In this document: positions 23,376-34,193 of the stretch, in pieces
How the letters are laid out: every line of letters begins with the position of its first letter
Position numbering within the stretch: the first letter of the stretch is position 1
DNA from: Gari tellinella
Taxonomy: Eukaryota > Mollusca > Bivalvia > Cardiida > Psammobiidae
DNA: 64,000 bases
Direction of reading: 5' to 3'
Assembly: GCA_922989275.2 (NCBI GenBank)
Contig: OV277871.1
Coordinates: forward strand, 33,552,693 to 33,616,692
Translations under genes and position numbers: made by a program
Notes under the pieces: generated by a model
Told to the model about the DNA's origin: nothing
Database searches by the model: none
The model's input: only the letters and a program-made list of their open reading frames with translations

Positions 23376-23845
23376 TATCTACCTCTCTATCTCGTTCTCT
23401 CTCTCTTTCTCTCTCTCTCCCTCTCTCTCGTTCTCTCATTCTCCCAACCTCTCAAGTTTGATTCCTGTCTCTTTCCTTTCTCTTAATGTCAAAATTCCCT
23501 GCCTGTCGTCTTACTGTCCCTCTTTTTTACTGTTTTTTTTTTTAATCTGAATAGAATCTACTTTCATATGATAGTTATGTTTGTACTCACCTTTTCAACA
23601 CATAATTTCTTCTGTTTTACTGCATGGTTTAGATCTAACGAAACATGAGTGCCGAATAGTTTGGATCATGATCCGCTGCCATGTCTAGCTGTCATATCAT
23701 GATCCAAAATGATTGAATTGTTAAAACTAAACTCAGCAATTAAGGTTTATGATTTGCTTGATGCGTCACAGATCCTAAGTGTTGGAAATATACATGTAGT
23801 GAACAAGAAAACGGGTTCGGATCACAAGTACTTTCAACATTAGAT

Positions 23846-23885
23846 CCCCCCCCCCTTTTGGTAAACAAATCCCCCCCCCCCCCCC
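23846..23885. repeat. Poly-C tracts
   Basis: Two runs of C separated by TTTTGGTAAACAAAT. Confidence 0.9.
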
Positions 23886-24259
23886 ATTTTCAATATACAA
23901 ATGTATAAACACAATGGAGAACAAAGTATGAAGTGCATTTTAGCCAAAAACGCTTATGCTCACTCATGTTCAATGCATTCACCAAATCTAACCCGACTTT
24001 AGCTTGCTACTAAGTGTACTACCTACAAGGTAACTACCTACAAGGTAAAATGGACATGTGCACGCCAGTTAGTGGCTCGCTCTAACTGATAGGTAACTAA
24101 CGGACAGGTAGAATTTATCGGATAGTTTAGCGAGGAGATTTAGCGGTGTGTCATGCACCCGGGCCCAGAACGTCAAGTTTTTATTGGCCAAAATAAGGGG
24201 TAAAGTAGTCGGTTCGCAACTTTTACGCCCTTTACGCCTGGAACTTTCACATTGATTCA

Positions 24260-24424
24260 TTATAGGAATAAACAACATATTTTTGACGTTCATGACGGTA
24301 TCAATACATTAGCTTCGCAGGGGGTAAATTCCGTAAACGCCCCAAGGGCGTTTACGTTAAATTTACCCCCCGAAGCTAATGTAGTCATACCGTCATGAGC
24401 GGCAAAGAGATGTTGTTTATTCCT
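24260..24424. repeat. Family G long hairpin, copy 2
   Basis: AGGAATAAACAACATATTTT ... AGATGTTGTTTATTCC arms of about 65-75 bp around CCCCAAGGGCGTTTACG. It pairs over most of its length. Confidence 0.75.
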
Positions 24425-25000
24425 TATATTTATATTTTCTGTCTTGTCAATTTAATGTGTTTATTGGCCAGATTTGTTTTTCTGGATAAGAATGTATCAT
24501 ATACCGGTCAAAGAGGTTTGATAGATGTAATGTCGATGTAATAGCCATTCCAGTTTCTAAATATGGTGATAAAGTAGTCCCAACTACATGTACTGTTACT
24601 GTATTAAAAATTCAGGATTTTTTCCAGTAAACTTTCTCTCTGTGAATGGAAAATACTTACAAGGCAAACAAATAACAGTGCAACTTTAATATCTATTGCC
24701 AAAGCACATTCTAAAAATACAGGTCGCGGTTGTTTTCTTAACCCATTTACACACATAGCAACGCGATGGCAACGACCTATGGGTCTGTATCACTCCGGTA
24801 GTGTCATATGACCGTCGACCAATGAGAGCTTAGTGTTAAGTGCCCGATGTAGTCTATTTGAAGAAGTCCACGAATATCACGGGTGAAATCCGAACTGGCT
24901 AAATCCAGTTCCGAAGTGTAGGTTCATCGGCAGATGACCCGCAAATTTTTAATAGGATTACATAAAGACTTTACAGGGTGAATGTAAATATTAAAGCAAA
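24425..25000. repeat. Dispersed repeat J, copy 1 (continues from family G hairpin)
   Basis: Matches 58263-58855 in the same order: TATATTTATATTTTCTGTC, ATATACCGGTCAAAGAGGTT, ACATAGCAACG, GTCATATGACCGTCGACCAA, TAGGATTACATAAAGACTTT. The hairpin plus this tail form one dispersed unit of about 750 bp. A third, shorter copy follows the hairpin at 21405-21517. Confidence 0.75.
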
Positions 25001-25259
25001 CACGATTATGTCAAAACATGACCCTCTTCGCAATCAGCTCTATGAAATATACATGTAAATTTGGCACGAAATTGACAAGTGAAATACTAATTTCATTTTA
25101 AATGCCATTTTGAATACCGAACGGAGCGATCTCATTGGCCAAAATTAAACAAGTAAATGTTCTTTTAATTTTGCATTGTATATAAATTATATAAAACTGA
25201 ATATGTCAAGTATACAAAATTACAAACCATTATCACAGGTTGATAATGGAATGCTCTTA

Positions 25260-27010
25260 ACCGACATCATCAGCATGAATGCCGCCGTCATAGAATGTTT
25301 CGGCCCATTATTTCCATGAACACTCTGGTGGCGGTGGGCCCACATTGCTGATCAGTCACTGTGTGTCGGTTAATGCTTCCAGCTCCTCTCCTCTCGTCTA
25401 AGCCACATCCAACTTGACGCCCGTTCAGCTGCTTGGCTCAGTCTTTGGATAGCCACTCTTCTATCTCTGCCAGTAGCCCCAACTGCTGTCATCAATCTGC
25501 ACACTGACTGGGAACAGAAACCTCTTGCGCCGACTTCTACCGGGAACAGCCAAGTACGCCAGCCTCGTTGCTTACAGAGATCTAGGAGCTCTGTGTACTT
25601 CGCTTTCTTCCTTCCGTAAGCCTCTTCACACCTTGTCTCCCATGGTACTGTCAGCTCTATGACGATGAGCTTCTTCCCTGTCTTGGACCACATTACGACG
25701 TCTGGTCGTAGGGTTCGTCTGGGCCAGGTCCGGGAATACAAGTCTCTTCCCCAAGTCCACCTCCATGTTCCAGCCAATTGTGCCATCTCAGATCGACGAT
25801 CTGTGTGCTGTCTGCGTTTTGCTGGTCTCATCCGTCTTCACAAAGGATATGTGTTCATAAGAAGGGTGGTTCCCTCGCTCCTTCTTGCTCTCTTTTTCTA
25901 GCCAGTCTGCCAGCTCTCTGAGGACTGAGTCGTGTCTCCATCGGTATCTCCCCTGTGTCAGTGCTGTAGAGCAGGATGACAGAACATGCTCTAGTGTGCC
26001 TGTCCTGTCTCACAGACTGCATTTGGGATCCGTTGTGAGTCCACATCGGCATATATTAGCTTGAGATGGTAGGAGGTCAAAGACAGACCTGAGGAGGAAC
26101 GAAAATCTCAGTGGCTCATATTTCCATATTTCTCCCCAGGTCATCTTCCTGTCTGTGGTGTTCCACGTGGTCCATGCTCCCTGCGCTCCCATTCCAACTG
26201 CCCTAGCATGTCTTGCGCTCTCCTCCTCTCTTCTGACCTCCGACTGGATCATTGCTCGTCTCTCCTTCTGGTCTGATCTGCTCCACAATAAGTCTTGGTT
26301 GTGCCGATCCCCTGACGTCCAACGGTAGTCACTCCGACTATGTCTTTGTGCTTGAGGTTGCTCTCTGCCTGGCTCACAGACTCTGTCGCTGACCACTTTC
26401 TGCTAGTACGAGTTTCGAACCCTGCCCCCCGAATACACTCATCCGAAGAATCCCTCAGAGTCAGCTAAAGTGTTGTCTTTGCAGTCTTGAACTCTTCTAC
26501 AAGTGAAGATAGTGGAAGTTGTAGTTTGTTACTCTTCCCGTAGAGTCCAATCCTTGTGAAATTTGGCGGTACTCAGAGCCACTTTATGAGGTGCCTGCTG
26601 GTAGTCCTCTCGAGGGCTTCCACTGTCGTACTAGCAACCTCGTACAGCATCAATGGCCAGAGTAGTCTTGGGAGCAATGCATGCTGGTACAACCAGGCTT
26701 TGAACTTCCCCGGTAGTCCACAGCGATCAATTTTCTTGAGGCCATCTTCTACCTGTTGCTTGAGCTTCTTGACGTTGTCTCGATCTTTTAGGCTTGCATC
26801 AAACCATTTCCCAAGGCACTTTATTGGACTTTTCACTATGGATGGGATCTCCTCATTCTGTACGAAGAGCTTGAACCTTTCTGTTGTCTGTCCCTTCTTG
26901 ATCACGAGGGCTCTGGATTTGACTGCCTTGAACTGCTGTCAACATCAACCTAGCTTGTACATGCGTTGTAGTTGACAATCTGAGGTCGTCCATGAAACCC
27001 CTGCTAGATT
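25260..27010 (-). mobile_element. 5'-truncated non-LTR retrotransposon: RT end, zinc region, endonuclease
   Basis: Read on the minus strand. The left-over protein starts just before GFMDDL (near 26986-26998), the reverse transcriptase active-site motif. It continues through a connection region (26573-26905, KSPIKCLGKWFDASLKD) and a Cys/His region (26010-26396 and just beyond: CRCG...C..C, then LEHVL...C). It ends in a 153-codon frame (25370-25831) with RPDVVMWS and IVIELTVPWE. The last pattern, PD followed about 15 residues later by E-x-T, fits a restriction-enzyme-like PD-(D/E)XK nuclease, the C-terminal endonuclease of site-preferring non-LTR elements. At least two frameshifts break it. Everything upstream of FMDD is missing, the usual outcome of incomplete reverse transcription. 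It sits in an intron of gene 1 in antisense orientation. The clade is not certain. Confidence 0.75.
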
Positions 27011-27127
27011 TCATTTAAAGATGATTTATAACATTTGGTGAAAGTTCCAGTGACATAGGTCGTTAACTGTGAACACCTAACAGATCATCCCTACATACAT
27101 GTATGCCCGTTGCTAAGGAGTGAGGAC

Positions 27128-27253
27128 GTTCAGAACGACATAAACCTTTTTGATACACATTTTCGTTATAAATGCACGTACTGTTGCGTTAGTTGACGGT
27201 ATTTGATGAAATAAATAGTAGATATTGAGAAATTAATAATTTCCCGAGGGTAC
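27128..27253. repeat. Right arm of inverted repeat (partner 21518-21629)
   Basis: ACGACATAAACCTTTTTGAT through AATGCACGTACTGTTGCGTT to AATAATTTCCCGAGGG is the reverse complement of 21518-21629, with about 10-15 percent differences by eye. Confidence 0.6.
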
Positions 27254-27388
27254 CACAAGACAATATCGGCGATTTAGTATATTTTAGCATCAGTTAAAGT
27301 CGATAGTAAAGACCACCTGTTGGATTGCGTTGTTTACCTCGTATCTATAATGGAAGTCTAGTAAAAATATATACATGTATATATATAT

Positions 27389-27417
27389 TTTTTTTTTTGG
27401 GGGGGGGGGGGGGGGGT
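27389..27417. repeat. (T)n(G)n homopolymer tract
   Basis: Run of T followed by about 18 G. Confidence 0.9.
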
Positions 27418-27561
27418 AATAGATCTAGATCTATGTGTCAAGTACCTGTGATTTAACACAATATTGTCTAGGCCTTGGATACAGTAGCATGTTTGCCATT
27501 TCATTTCATTATATTAGCTTTAGTTAGTAGAAACTAAAGCTATTTAATGAGGAAAGCCCTG

Positions 27562-27770
27562 TTCAGTGTTCCCTCCCTACCACTGCTCCCTCCGAACAAA
27601 GACCACATCCGAACAACGACCCTTGCCACTGTTCCCCTAAACATGTCAATTATGTCTAAAGCTTGAACTGCTGCAATATAATCTGCTTAAAATTGTACTC
27701 TGTTGTTTTATTGGACTTTTTGACAGAAAAACATAATGACGAGTGATGAACAGCTTGAAGGTGATAAAGG
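27562..27770. mobile_element. MITE family C, right part missing
   Basis: AGTGTTCCCTCCCTACCACT through TGCTGCAATATAATCTGC to ATGACGAGTGATGAACAGC; it stops where the hairpin would begin. Confidence 0.65.
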
Positions 27771-27941
27771 AAAGAGTAACGATGAATATAAGGCAAATCA
27801 AAGCCAATTTAGAAAGCTTTTCTCCTGTAAAACTATATGAAGGTTATACACAGATGTCTTTAAAACAGTTACACAACTACCATTGTTGACAGGCAAATAT
27901 CTTGCAATGATATCGGTTAATTTCTTGTCCAAATAATACAG

Positions 27942-28127
27942 ACTGCGAGGAACCAGATGAGCTGAAAAACGCAAGTTTGATAACAAATGGAACCACAGTG
28001 GAGGGAAGCGAACTTTATTACAAGTGTGACCAAGGGTTTGGCACTCCATTCAATACTACATACGTCTTGATAACTTGTCAGGAGACCGGACATTGGACAT
28101 CTCCGTCTTCTAGCTGTAGTGAAACAG
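27942..28127 (+). CDS. Gene 1, CCP/sushi exon 3
   Basis: CAAATAATACAG acceptor and GTACAG donor; 186 nt, phase 1 to 1. The CCP module has four cysteines (CEEPDEL, YKCDQG, ITCQETG, SSCSE) and Trp in GHWTS. It is diverged from the other CCP exons and precedes the IgGFc-binding exon, so it is probably the fixed membrane- or domain-proximal repeat rather than part of the amplified type. The last base G joins CT of the next exon to make an Ala codon, keeping the frame. Confidence 0.85.
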
Positions 28128-28170
28128 GTACAGTAACACAAGTAAATAAAATAGTCAACGTCTTAGAAAT

Positions 28171-28418
28171 GCTAACCCTTTCACTGCAAAATATTTCGTG
28201 AGATGTTTACCCCTTCACCGTTTCAGTGTCGTCTGCTTCGATATTGTTGTCTGCAATATCGTTTGAAAGTTATTTTTAAGGCAGTATGACTGACACAATT
28301 TCGATACGGCTGTCAAACCGTTTAGATCCTGATCAGACGCTGCGTTACGCGGCGTCTGATCAGGATCCAAACTGTTTGCAAACGCGATTTTAAGCATCAT
28401 TGAGAGTGAAAGGGTTAC
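28171..28418. mobile_element. MITE family A
   Basis: CTAACCCTTTCACTGC ... GAGAGTGAAAGGGTTAC; core-1 hairpin at 28315-28380 with almost full pairing. TTAA is mutated at both ends. Confidence 0.75.
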
Positions 28419-28424
28419 AGGTTT

Positions 28425-28603
28425 ATTTTTTACCTTAGTGGCAAGTAGCTTGGAAACGAATCCGGCGCCTGTTTTGATTCCGAACTGTTTGAAAATGGAA
28501 TAACAGTTTTAGCATATTCAATTTCATTGGGACGCGGCGTCTTATCAGAATCCCAACTGTTTGCAAATGCGCTTTTTGATGTCATTGAAAGTAAAAAGGT
28601 TAA
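28425..28603. mobile_element. Remnants of family B and family A MITEs
   Basis: A decayed core-1 hairpin at about 28436-28495, then the right half of a family A element (GGCGTCTTATCAGAATCCC to GAAAGTAAAAAGGTTAA). Confidence 0.5.
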
Positions 28604-28795
28604 ACTGTTTTCGAACATTACGGAGTATAAAATGATCAGTGACGCTTTGGTAGGATCTACACCGTCACATGTCAGTCATCAACATTGTTCTACTAAGTTC
28701 TTTTTCTACTTCTTCTTCTTCTCTTTCTTCTCCTTCTTCTTAATACTTCTCTACATCAAGATTGATGATTAGTTCGACATTATAAACATAATTTT

Positions 28796-29205
28796 TATAT
28801 GCCTTCTTATAATATCGAGCGTTTCCGTTTCTGTATTGTTCACCTTCTTTTTACTCTTTGAATTTTACTCTAATCTCCTTTTCGATTCAGCGTAACATCA
28901 TGTATAGAATCATCAAATACATGTGTGTACAACTTTTGCGATATTCTTTGTGGCATAAAATGATTATTGTGCTGCTTCAAATATTATATGTTTCAATATA
29001 CTATTTAATTGCATTTATTGCATATTGAAGGCATATAATTAACGCATCACCAGCTGGCCGTACGCTTCCGGGTGTTTTATTCAGCTCTCGACAATTTTCC
29101 CGGAAACGTCCGATCAGACTCGCACCAAGGCGTTCATCAGATCGGCGATTTCCGCCCAAACTGTTTCATGCTGAATACATCCACCTGTAACGTACTTTTA
29201 AAGGG
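28796..29205. repeat. Dispersed repeat K, copy 2
   Basis: Homologous to 14722-15125 (see there). Contains an internal core-1-like arm CGTCCGATCAGACTCG near 29107. Confidence 0.6.
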
Positions 29206-29647
29206 TTTTGTGTATTTAACATGTAGTTGATGAGTTATGTCTACACTTTTGCAGTATCGCCTTCTGTGGGATCACTGGTTTAGAGTAACTCAAATTTAGA
29301 TGTATATATCTCTTAAGTCTTATTTTTTGTCGAAACAAACCAGAGTAAGGTACATAGGTATACATAGTATATATTATTATATATGTTTATAAGTATAATC
29401 ACATCTTGATTCGCCTTAGCCGAGATGTAGAGACAATTTATTGCGCTCTTTAAAATATATTTTCAGACATGCGTTATACGGCTTTTATTTCATAGTGTCT
29501 CAACCAATATCTAAATGAGTATAAATTAGAAAGATAGGATACACTGCTGATGATGTTGTATGTCTACACATAATGCAATATCTATTTTCTATCATTACAA
29601 CTGGATTTGTTAAATGATAATTTGTATTCTTTTCTTCTGAATTTCAG
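29206..29647. other. Intron 3' part, nothing recognised
   Basis: AT-rich intron sequence up to the acceptor TTTCTTCTGAATTTCAG. No repeat family recognised. Confidence 0.5.
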
Positions 29648-30858
29648 CTACTTCAACCGGTGTCACATCGTTCGTTTTTGCTGTATTGCCTAATTTTAAA
29701 TCCGAAAACAACAACGTTAGCATTTATATAGTATCATCCTATCCAACTAACATCGAGCTCATGCCATTTCAAACATCATTTGAGCCAATAAAGTCAGAAA
29801 GTGGAACTGAAATAGTACTGTCTGATTACGAATTTATCTCAGTTCCAAATGAGTTGTACCAGCACCATCAAAGGGGTCTTCATTTAAAGTCGGATGCGCC
29901 TGTAGGAGTGTATGTGGAAAACGTTCGCGACCTAACTACAGGTGGAACTGTTATATACCCAGAGGAATACTTATCGAATGAATACATTTTACTATCATGG
30001 AACAATCATACCACATACAAGGCTGAATTGGTTGTTGTTGGAACAGTTGATGGCACACAGGTGACAATAGAATTTGCGAATAGTCAATTGATTCCATCAG
30101 CCCCGATACCGACATTATTAAATCGCTTTCAAACGTATCGCTATCAAACTATGCACGACATATCGGGTACGTTTATACGAACCTCAAATAATGTTGCTGT
30201 TTTTGCTGGTCACGAGTGCACACACATCGCTGATATCCGTTGCGATCATCTGACAGAACAAATGCCTCCTATAAGTGACCTGCAGACAGAATACATTGTC
30301 TCTTATTCATACCCAAGACATGATTACTTGATCAGGATAATCGCTGTGGAAAACAACACGGAAATAAGCTTGTCTAATGGAACGTCACTGACACTTAATC
30401 GTACTAACTTTGCACAATACCTATTTGACGGTATTCCTGTTGCAATTAAGGCATCGAACAAAATTATGGTTGCTGCATACACACGTGCAGGGCAATCTAG
30501 ACGTGCTGGTCTTCCAAATCAGTATGATGCTTCCATGCTTATTGTACCCGGGCTGTCTCAGTTTAGATCAGAGTACAACATGCTCGTTCCAGTAAATGTG
30601 TTAAAGAGTGTGTTGATGATTACCTACCCGTCGTTTGAATCCAACACAAACAACCTTAGGCTAAACCATTCTAATTTAGATATAAAAGAAAGGGTCGACG
30701 TTACCATGGTCGGACATGGCATATACACAATATTGTACATTGAAATACCGCCAGGAAACAGCGTCATTTACACCGTTGACGGGAAACCTTTCGGTGCGTA
30801 TATTTCTTTTCATCGAAAAGGCGCCGAATCCTGGTTCAGTCTACCTTACAAACTATAG
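29648..30858 (+). CDS. Gene 1, terminal exon: IgGFc-binding protein N-terminal domain
   Basis: Acceptor TTCTGAATTTCAG, entered in phase 1 (G+CT = Ala), 402 residues to TAG at 30856-30858. Residues from TSTGVTSFVFAVLPNF onward fit the IgGFc-binding N-terminal domain: repeated beta-rich segments, VGVYVEN, SNEYILLSW, TVDGTQVTIEF, then VFAGHECTHI followed by CDHLTEQMPP, which is the family's signature Cys pair, and a later YDASMLIVPG block. In vertebrates this domain opens the mucin-like FCGBP; invertebrates carry it in many secreted or membrane proteins thought to take part in adhesion and immunity. No transmembrane helix or GPI-type tail follows: it ends SLPYKL, so the product should be secreted. 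Several N-x-S/T sites are present. A family B MITE begins 8 bp after the stop and would be in the 3' UTR. Fc binding itself cannot be inferred. Confidence 0.85.
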
Positions 30859-30866
30859 AGAAGACA

Positions 30867-31116
30867 TACAGTGGAGAATCTGTTATTCTTTCCCGATGAA
30901 CGCGTTTACGCTAAAACTATTTTTTCTTTTACAAACAGTTTGGAGCCAGATCAGACGCCGGGTAACCCGGCGTCTGATCAGGCTCCAAACTGTTTGCCAC
31001 CAAGATAAACATGAAATATCAGAATTGTCCAAAAGTTGTTCTCTTCTACGTTTTAGTGCTTTGCGTTTGCGTACGTTTGCGTTTAAACGGGAAAGAATAA
31101 CAGATTCTCCACTGTA
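30867..31116. mobile_element. MITE family B in the presumed 3' UTR of gene 1
   Basis: TACAGTGGAGAATCTG ... AGATTCTCCACTGTA, 250 bp; core-1 hairpin at 30935-30995, fully paired with GGGTAACCC tip. Nearly identical to the inverted form of 11917 and 50330. Confidence 0.85.
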
Positions 31117-31119
31117 ATA

Positions 31120-31890
31120 TACGAGGCAGTATACAGATTGTACGAGGAAATGTGCAAACTATAGAAACTTTAGAGAAGGAAGATTGTACGAGGACCTGTA
31201 CAAACTATAGAGACTTAAGACAGGAAACTTTTTGCGAGGAACTAAATAAACTATAGAGAATTCAAAGGAAAAGATTGTACGAGGAACTTTACAAATAATA
31301 GAGACTTTAGATACCGAAGGTTGTACAAGGAACTGTACACATTATTAAGATTTTAGACAGGGAAGATTGTACGAGGAACTATTAACACCATAGAGACTTT
31401 AGAGATGAAAGATTGTACGAGGAACTGTACAAATAATAGATACTTTAGATACCGAAGGTTGTACAAGGAACTGTACACATTATTAAGACTTTAGACAGGG
31501 AAGATTGTACGAGGAACTATTAACGCCATAGAGACTTTATAGAATGAAAGATTTTACGCTGAACTGTACACATTATTGAGACTTTTAGAGAGGAAAGATT
31601 GTACAAGTAACTGTAAATCTATAGAGACTTTAGAAAAGGAAGATTGTACGAGGAACCGTACAAACTATAGAGACTTTAGACAGGGAATATTGTACGACGA
31701 ACTGTGCAAACTATAGAGACTTTAGAGAGGAACTGTACACACTGAAGAGACTTTAGAGAGGGAATATTTAACGAGGAACTGTACAAATTATAAAGATTTA
31801 GAGAGGGAATATTGTACGTGAAGCTGTACAAACTATAGAGACTTTATAGAACGAAGTTTTCTGTACAAATTATAGAGAATGAAGCTTGTG
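31120..31890. repeat. Minisatellite, about 45-bp unit
   Basis: About 16 imperfect copies of a unit like GATTGTACGAGGAACTGTAC + AAACTATAGAGACTTTAGA. The sequence next to the stop codon (AAACTATAGAGAAGACATAC) resembles a unit, so the array may have grown from the end of gene 1. Confidence 0.9.
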
Positions 31891-31974
31891 CTATGGAATC
31901 TACAGTGATGTAAATGTATATAGTTTCATGTTACAAACTAGACTTTTCAAGGGCATAAGCTAACAATGACAGTA

Positions 31975-32173
31975 CAATGTAATGGAAAACCTCATTATTA
32001 CGACCACTGGATCAAAAGGTTACTTGATTGTAAAACAGAAAGATGACAGCTTAAAGCAAAGGTGACAATAAAACAGAAAAAAGCTTTCTGTTTTACTCTT
32101 AAATTGCAGTCACCTGCGGTAAACACCTAATTATTGACATAATTTGGTGGTCGTAATAATGGGTTTTACTGTA
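31975..32173. mobile_element. MITE family D, decayed
   Basis: TGGAAAACCTCATTATTACGA ends and TAATGGGTTTTACTGTA; core-2 hairpin shortened around 32045-32110. Confidence 0.7.
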
Positions 32174-32366
32174 TATTTATGAACATGTTATACATGTGCA
32201 CCAATATCCATCTGACACGACCTACATGTATTAGTGTTTTCTTCTGACCTGTCAGAGTTATTTTTTGATTGGAACATTCTAAAAATTTATAGGGATGATC
32301 ATCGTACTCGTTGAGTTCCGTACGACCAGCCAGGGATACGGAAAACTGTATTTATTGTGTGTAATG

Positions 32367-32590
32367 TACAGCAGAGAAGACATTATTATGTCCCGAATAA
32401 ACGCAAACACAATGCACTAAACTGTAGGAAATTAATTTTATCTTTTTGATATAGGAGGCAAACAGGTTGGAGCCTGATCAGACGCCATGTTACCCGGCGT
32501 CTGACCTGGCTCCAACCTGTTTCCAATGGACATATCGGTTTTAACATAAACACGTTTATTGAGAATGAATAATATATCAGTAAAATTAGC
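32367..32590. mobile_element. MITE family B, decayed ends
   Basis: TACAGCAGAGAAGACATTAT; core-1 hairpin at 32458-32522 (GGAGCC form). Confidence 0.6.
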
Positions 32591-32774
32591 GCAGCTATCT
32601 CGAGCTGCACGATGATCATGCTTATCTCAAGTTCGAACGTGTATGACTATATAGATCCGATGTTACCCTGTTATCTATTTATCATTATGAACTATTCTGT
32701 TCTAAAAATAACTTTGACAGGTCAGAAAAATTGGACAATATCAAATAACACTTTCTTTTTACGTTTTCGGTGTT

Positions 32775-32970
32775 ATTGCCATGATTCTGCTGAACCCAAT
32801 ATCGTTTATATCATGTTTCTAGTTTTAAGACAGGTGATCACTTAGAGACAGCTTTGGCTTTATTTTCAGACTGATTTAGACTCCCATCTCTTCGGATATA
32901 AAATATATTTGATGTATGCTCATAACCGGATCAGTTTTACTATTTTCTTCAATAGAGGGATAAATTAGAG
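32775..32970. mobile_element. MITE family E remnant
   Basis: Words GTTTTAAGACAGGTGATCAC, TTTATTTTCAGACTGATTTA and ACTATTTTCTTCAATAGAGG match family E, hairpin decayed. Confidence 0.4.
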
Positions 32971-33229
32971 GTGTTAAATGGTGTATTTACAAAGTGATTG
33001 GTTTCATTGACATTTTTATTCAAAATATCCGACACTCGCCTATTATAGTTCATCAAATCATAATGATAATGAAAACATGATTTCGTCTTCCTCATCCTGT
33101 ATGTAACCATACCTGAGATGAAAATAAAGTTTTGTTCTGTTCTGTTCTTTGTTTGAACACAGCACATATGCGTGTTATTTAAATATTTAAAAGATTGCGA
33201 AATGCACGTATTGGGTAAAGCTAGGCTCT

Positions 33230-33700
33230 GTGCTAATAAAGGTTTGAGTCGAGTTTGAGATCGTTCGCAATATTTTTATTTCAGATCTGAGCATTCTCAA
33301 GCATTCTGCTCAAATCTGACAAATCACAATCTTGAGAACGATCTCAGACTCAACTAAATCGCTTTATATTCATATACCTGAATGCTCAAATGGTAGTTCT
33401 ATTTGGCTAAAAGCAAAAAAAACAACAAAGAAAACAACACTTCTTGAATACGTTTCATGAACTTGACTCAACTAAAACACTTTATAAATATGGACATGAC
33501 TGTTCAAAGGGTAACTCTATTTGTCTGAAAGCAACAACAGTTTTGAAAAACAACACTCCTTGATTACGTGTCATGAACTTGACTCAAGTAAAACGCTTTA
33601 TTATTATGGACATTACTGTTCAAAGGGTAGTTCTATAAGTCTGAAAGCAACAAAGGTAGCAAAATATCCCTCCTTGGTTATGTACCATAAACTTCAAACT
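33230..33700. repeat. Family F element followed by tandem repeats of about 116 bp
   Basis: Hairpin arms at about 33260-33345 (GAGCATTCTCAAGCATTC and neighbours). Then CATGAACTTGACTCAA...CTTTAT...GGACAT.ACTGTTCAAAGGGTA repeats at about 33455 and 33571, with a partial first copy near 33350. The tandem units are extensions of the family F flank. Confidence 0.65.
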
Positions 33701-33953
33701 AAAAAAAACGTGCAAAGATACGGCCCTTTCACAGAAGACTCATTATATTGACCATGAGACTCTTTCACCTCCATAACATCGCCTTCTTCAATACCTGCAT
33801 CAATGTTCAAAGTACTATTTAAGGCAAAGGAACTGATGACAAGTCACGCGTAGCATGATAAGGGTTGCATTCACCAATAGAACTTAAAACTGAAGTTATT
33901 TCTCGTCCATTTTTTACCATTAAGACTTGATTTGAACCAGACATTTCAACATT

Positions 33954-34016
33954 GCAAACAGTGAAGACCCTGATCAGTAGGCTGTATGAACCCTTAGATC
34001 AGGGTCTTCACTGTTG
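33954..34016. repeat. Core-1 hairpin, unusual arm variant
   Basis: CAAACAGTGAAGACCCTGAT ... ATCAGGGTCTTCACTGTT. The variable arm (GTGAAGACCCT) differs from other families on both sides yet pairs fully; the inner GACGCC part is lost. Confidence 0.7.
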
Positions 34017-34193
34017 TTTATATGACAAACATATTATTCTCAGGTACCCTGTTTTAGGTATTGACGAGTAAACTCGTAGCTAGGGTTGAATGTGTTAAGG
34101 CAGGATGGTTCTGAAATTATGTTATATTGCTTTACTGCAAGAGTTTGAGTATAGTGTCATCAAACTGTAAATATTTAGTTTGTTTAAGGTGGT

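Larger units (their letters stand above)
21630..24169. mobile_element. 2.5-kb element with TCTGGGCCCGGGTGCATGAC ends
   Basis: TCTGGGCCCGGGTGCATGAC at 21630 is mirrored by GTCATGCACCCGGGCCCAGA ending at 24169. Sub-terminal sequence (TAGTTAG, CGCTAAAT, ACAGGTAAG-type words) is loosely mirrored too. No transposase frame. The interior hosts nested MITEs (22073-22262, 22521-22770, 23115-23375) and a C tract. Confidence 0.6.

Noticed and set aside
22898..23439. 152-codon plus and 102-codon minus frames
   Set aside because: They run through a family B MITE; the recurrent peptide (LFAVQTVWSQIRRRVTRRLI type) is the translated hairpin and appears in every copy.
30716..31117. 133-codon frame overlapping the end of the IgGFc exon
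   Set aside because: Out of frame with the domain and mostly translated MITE hairpin.
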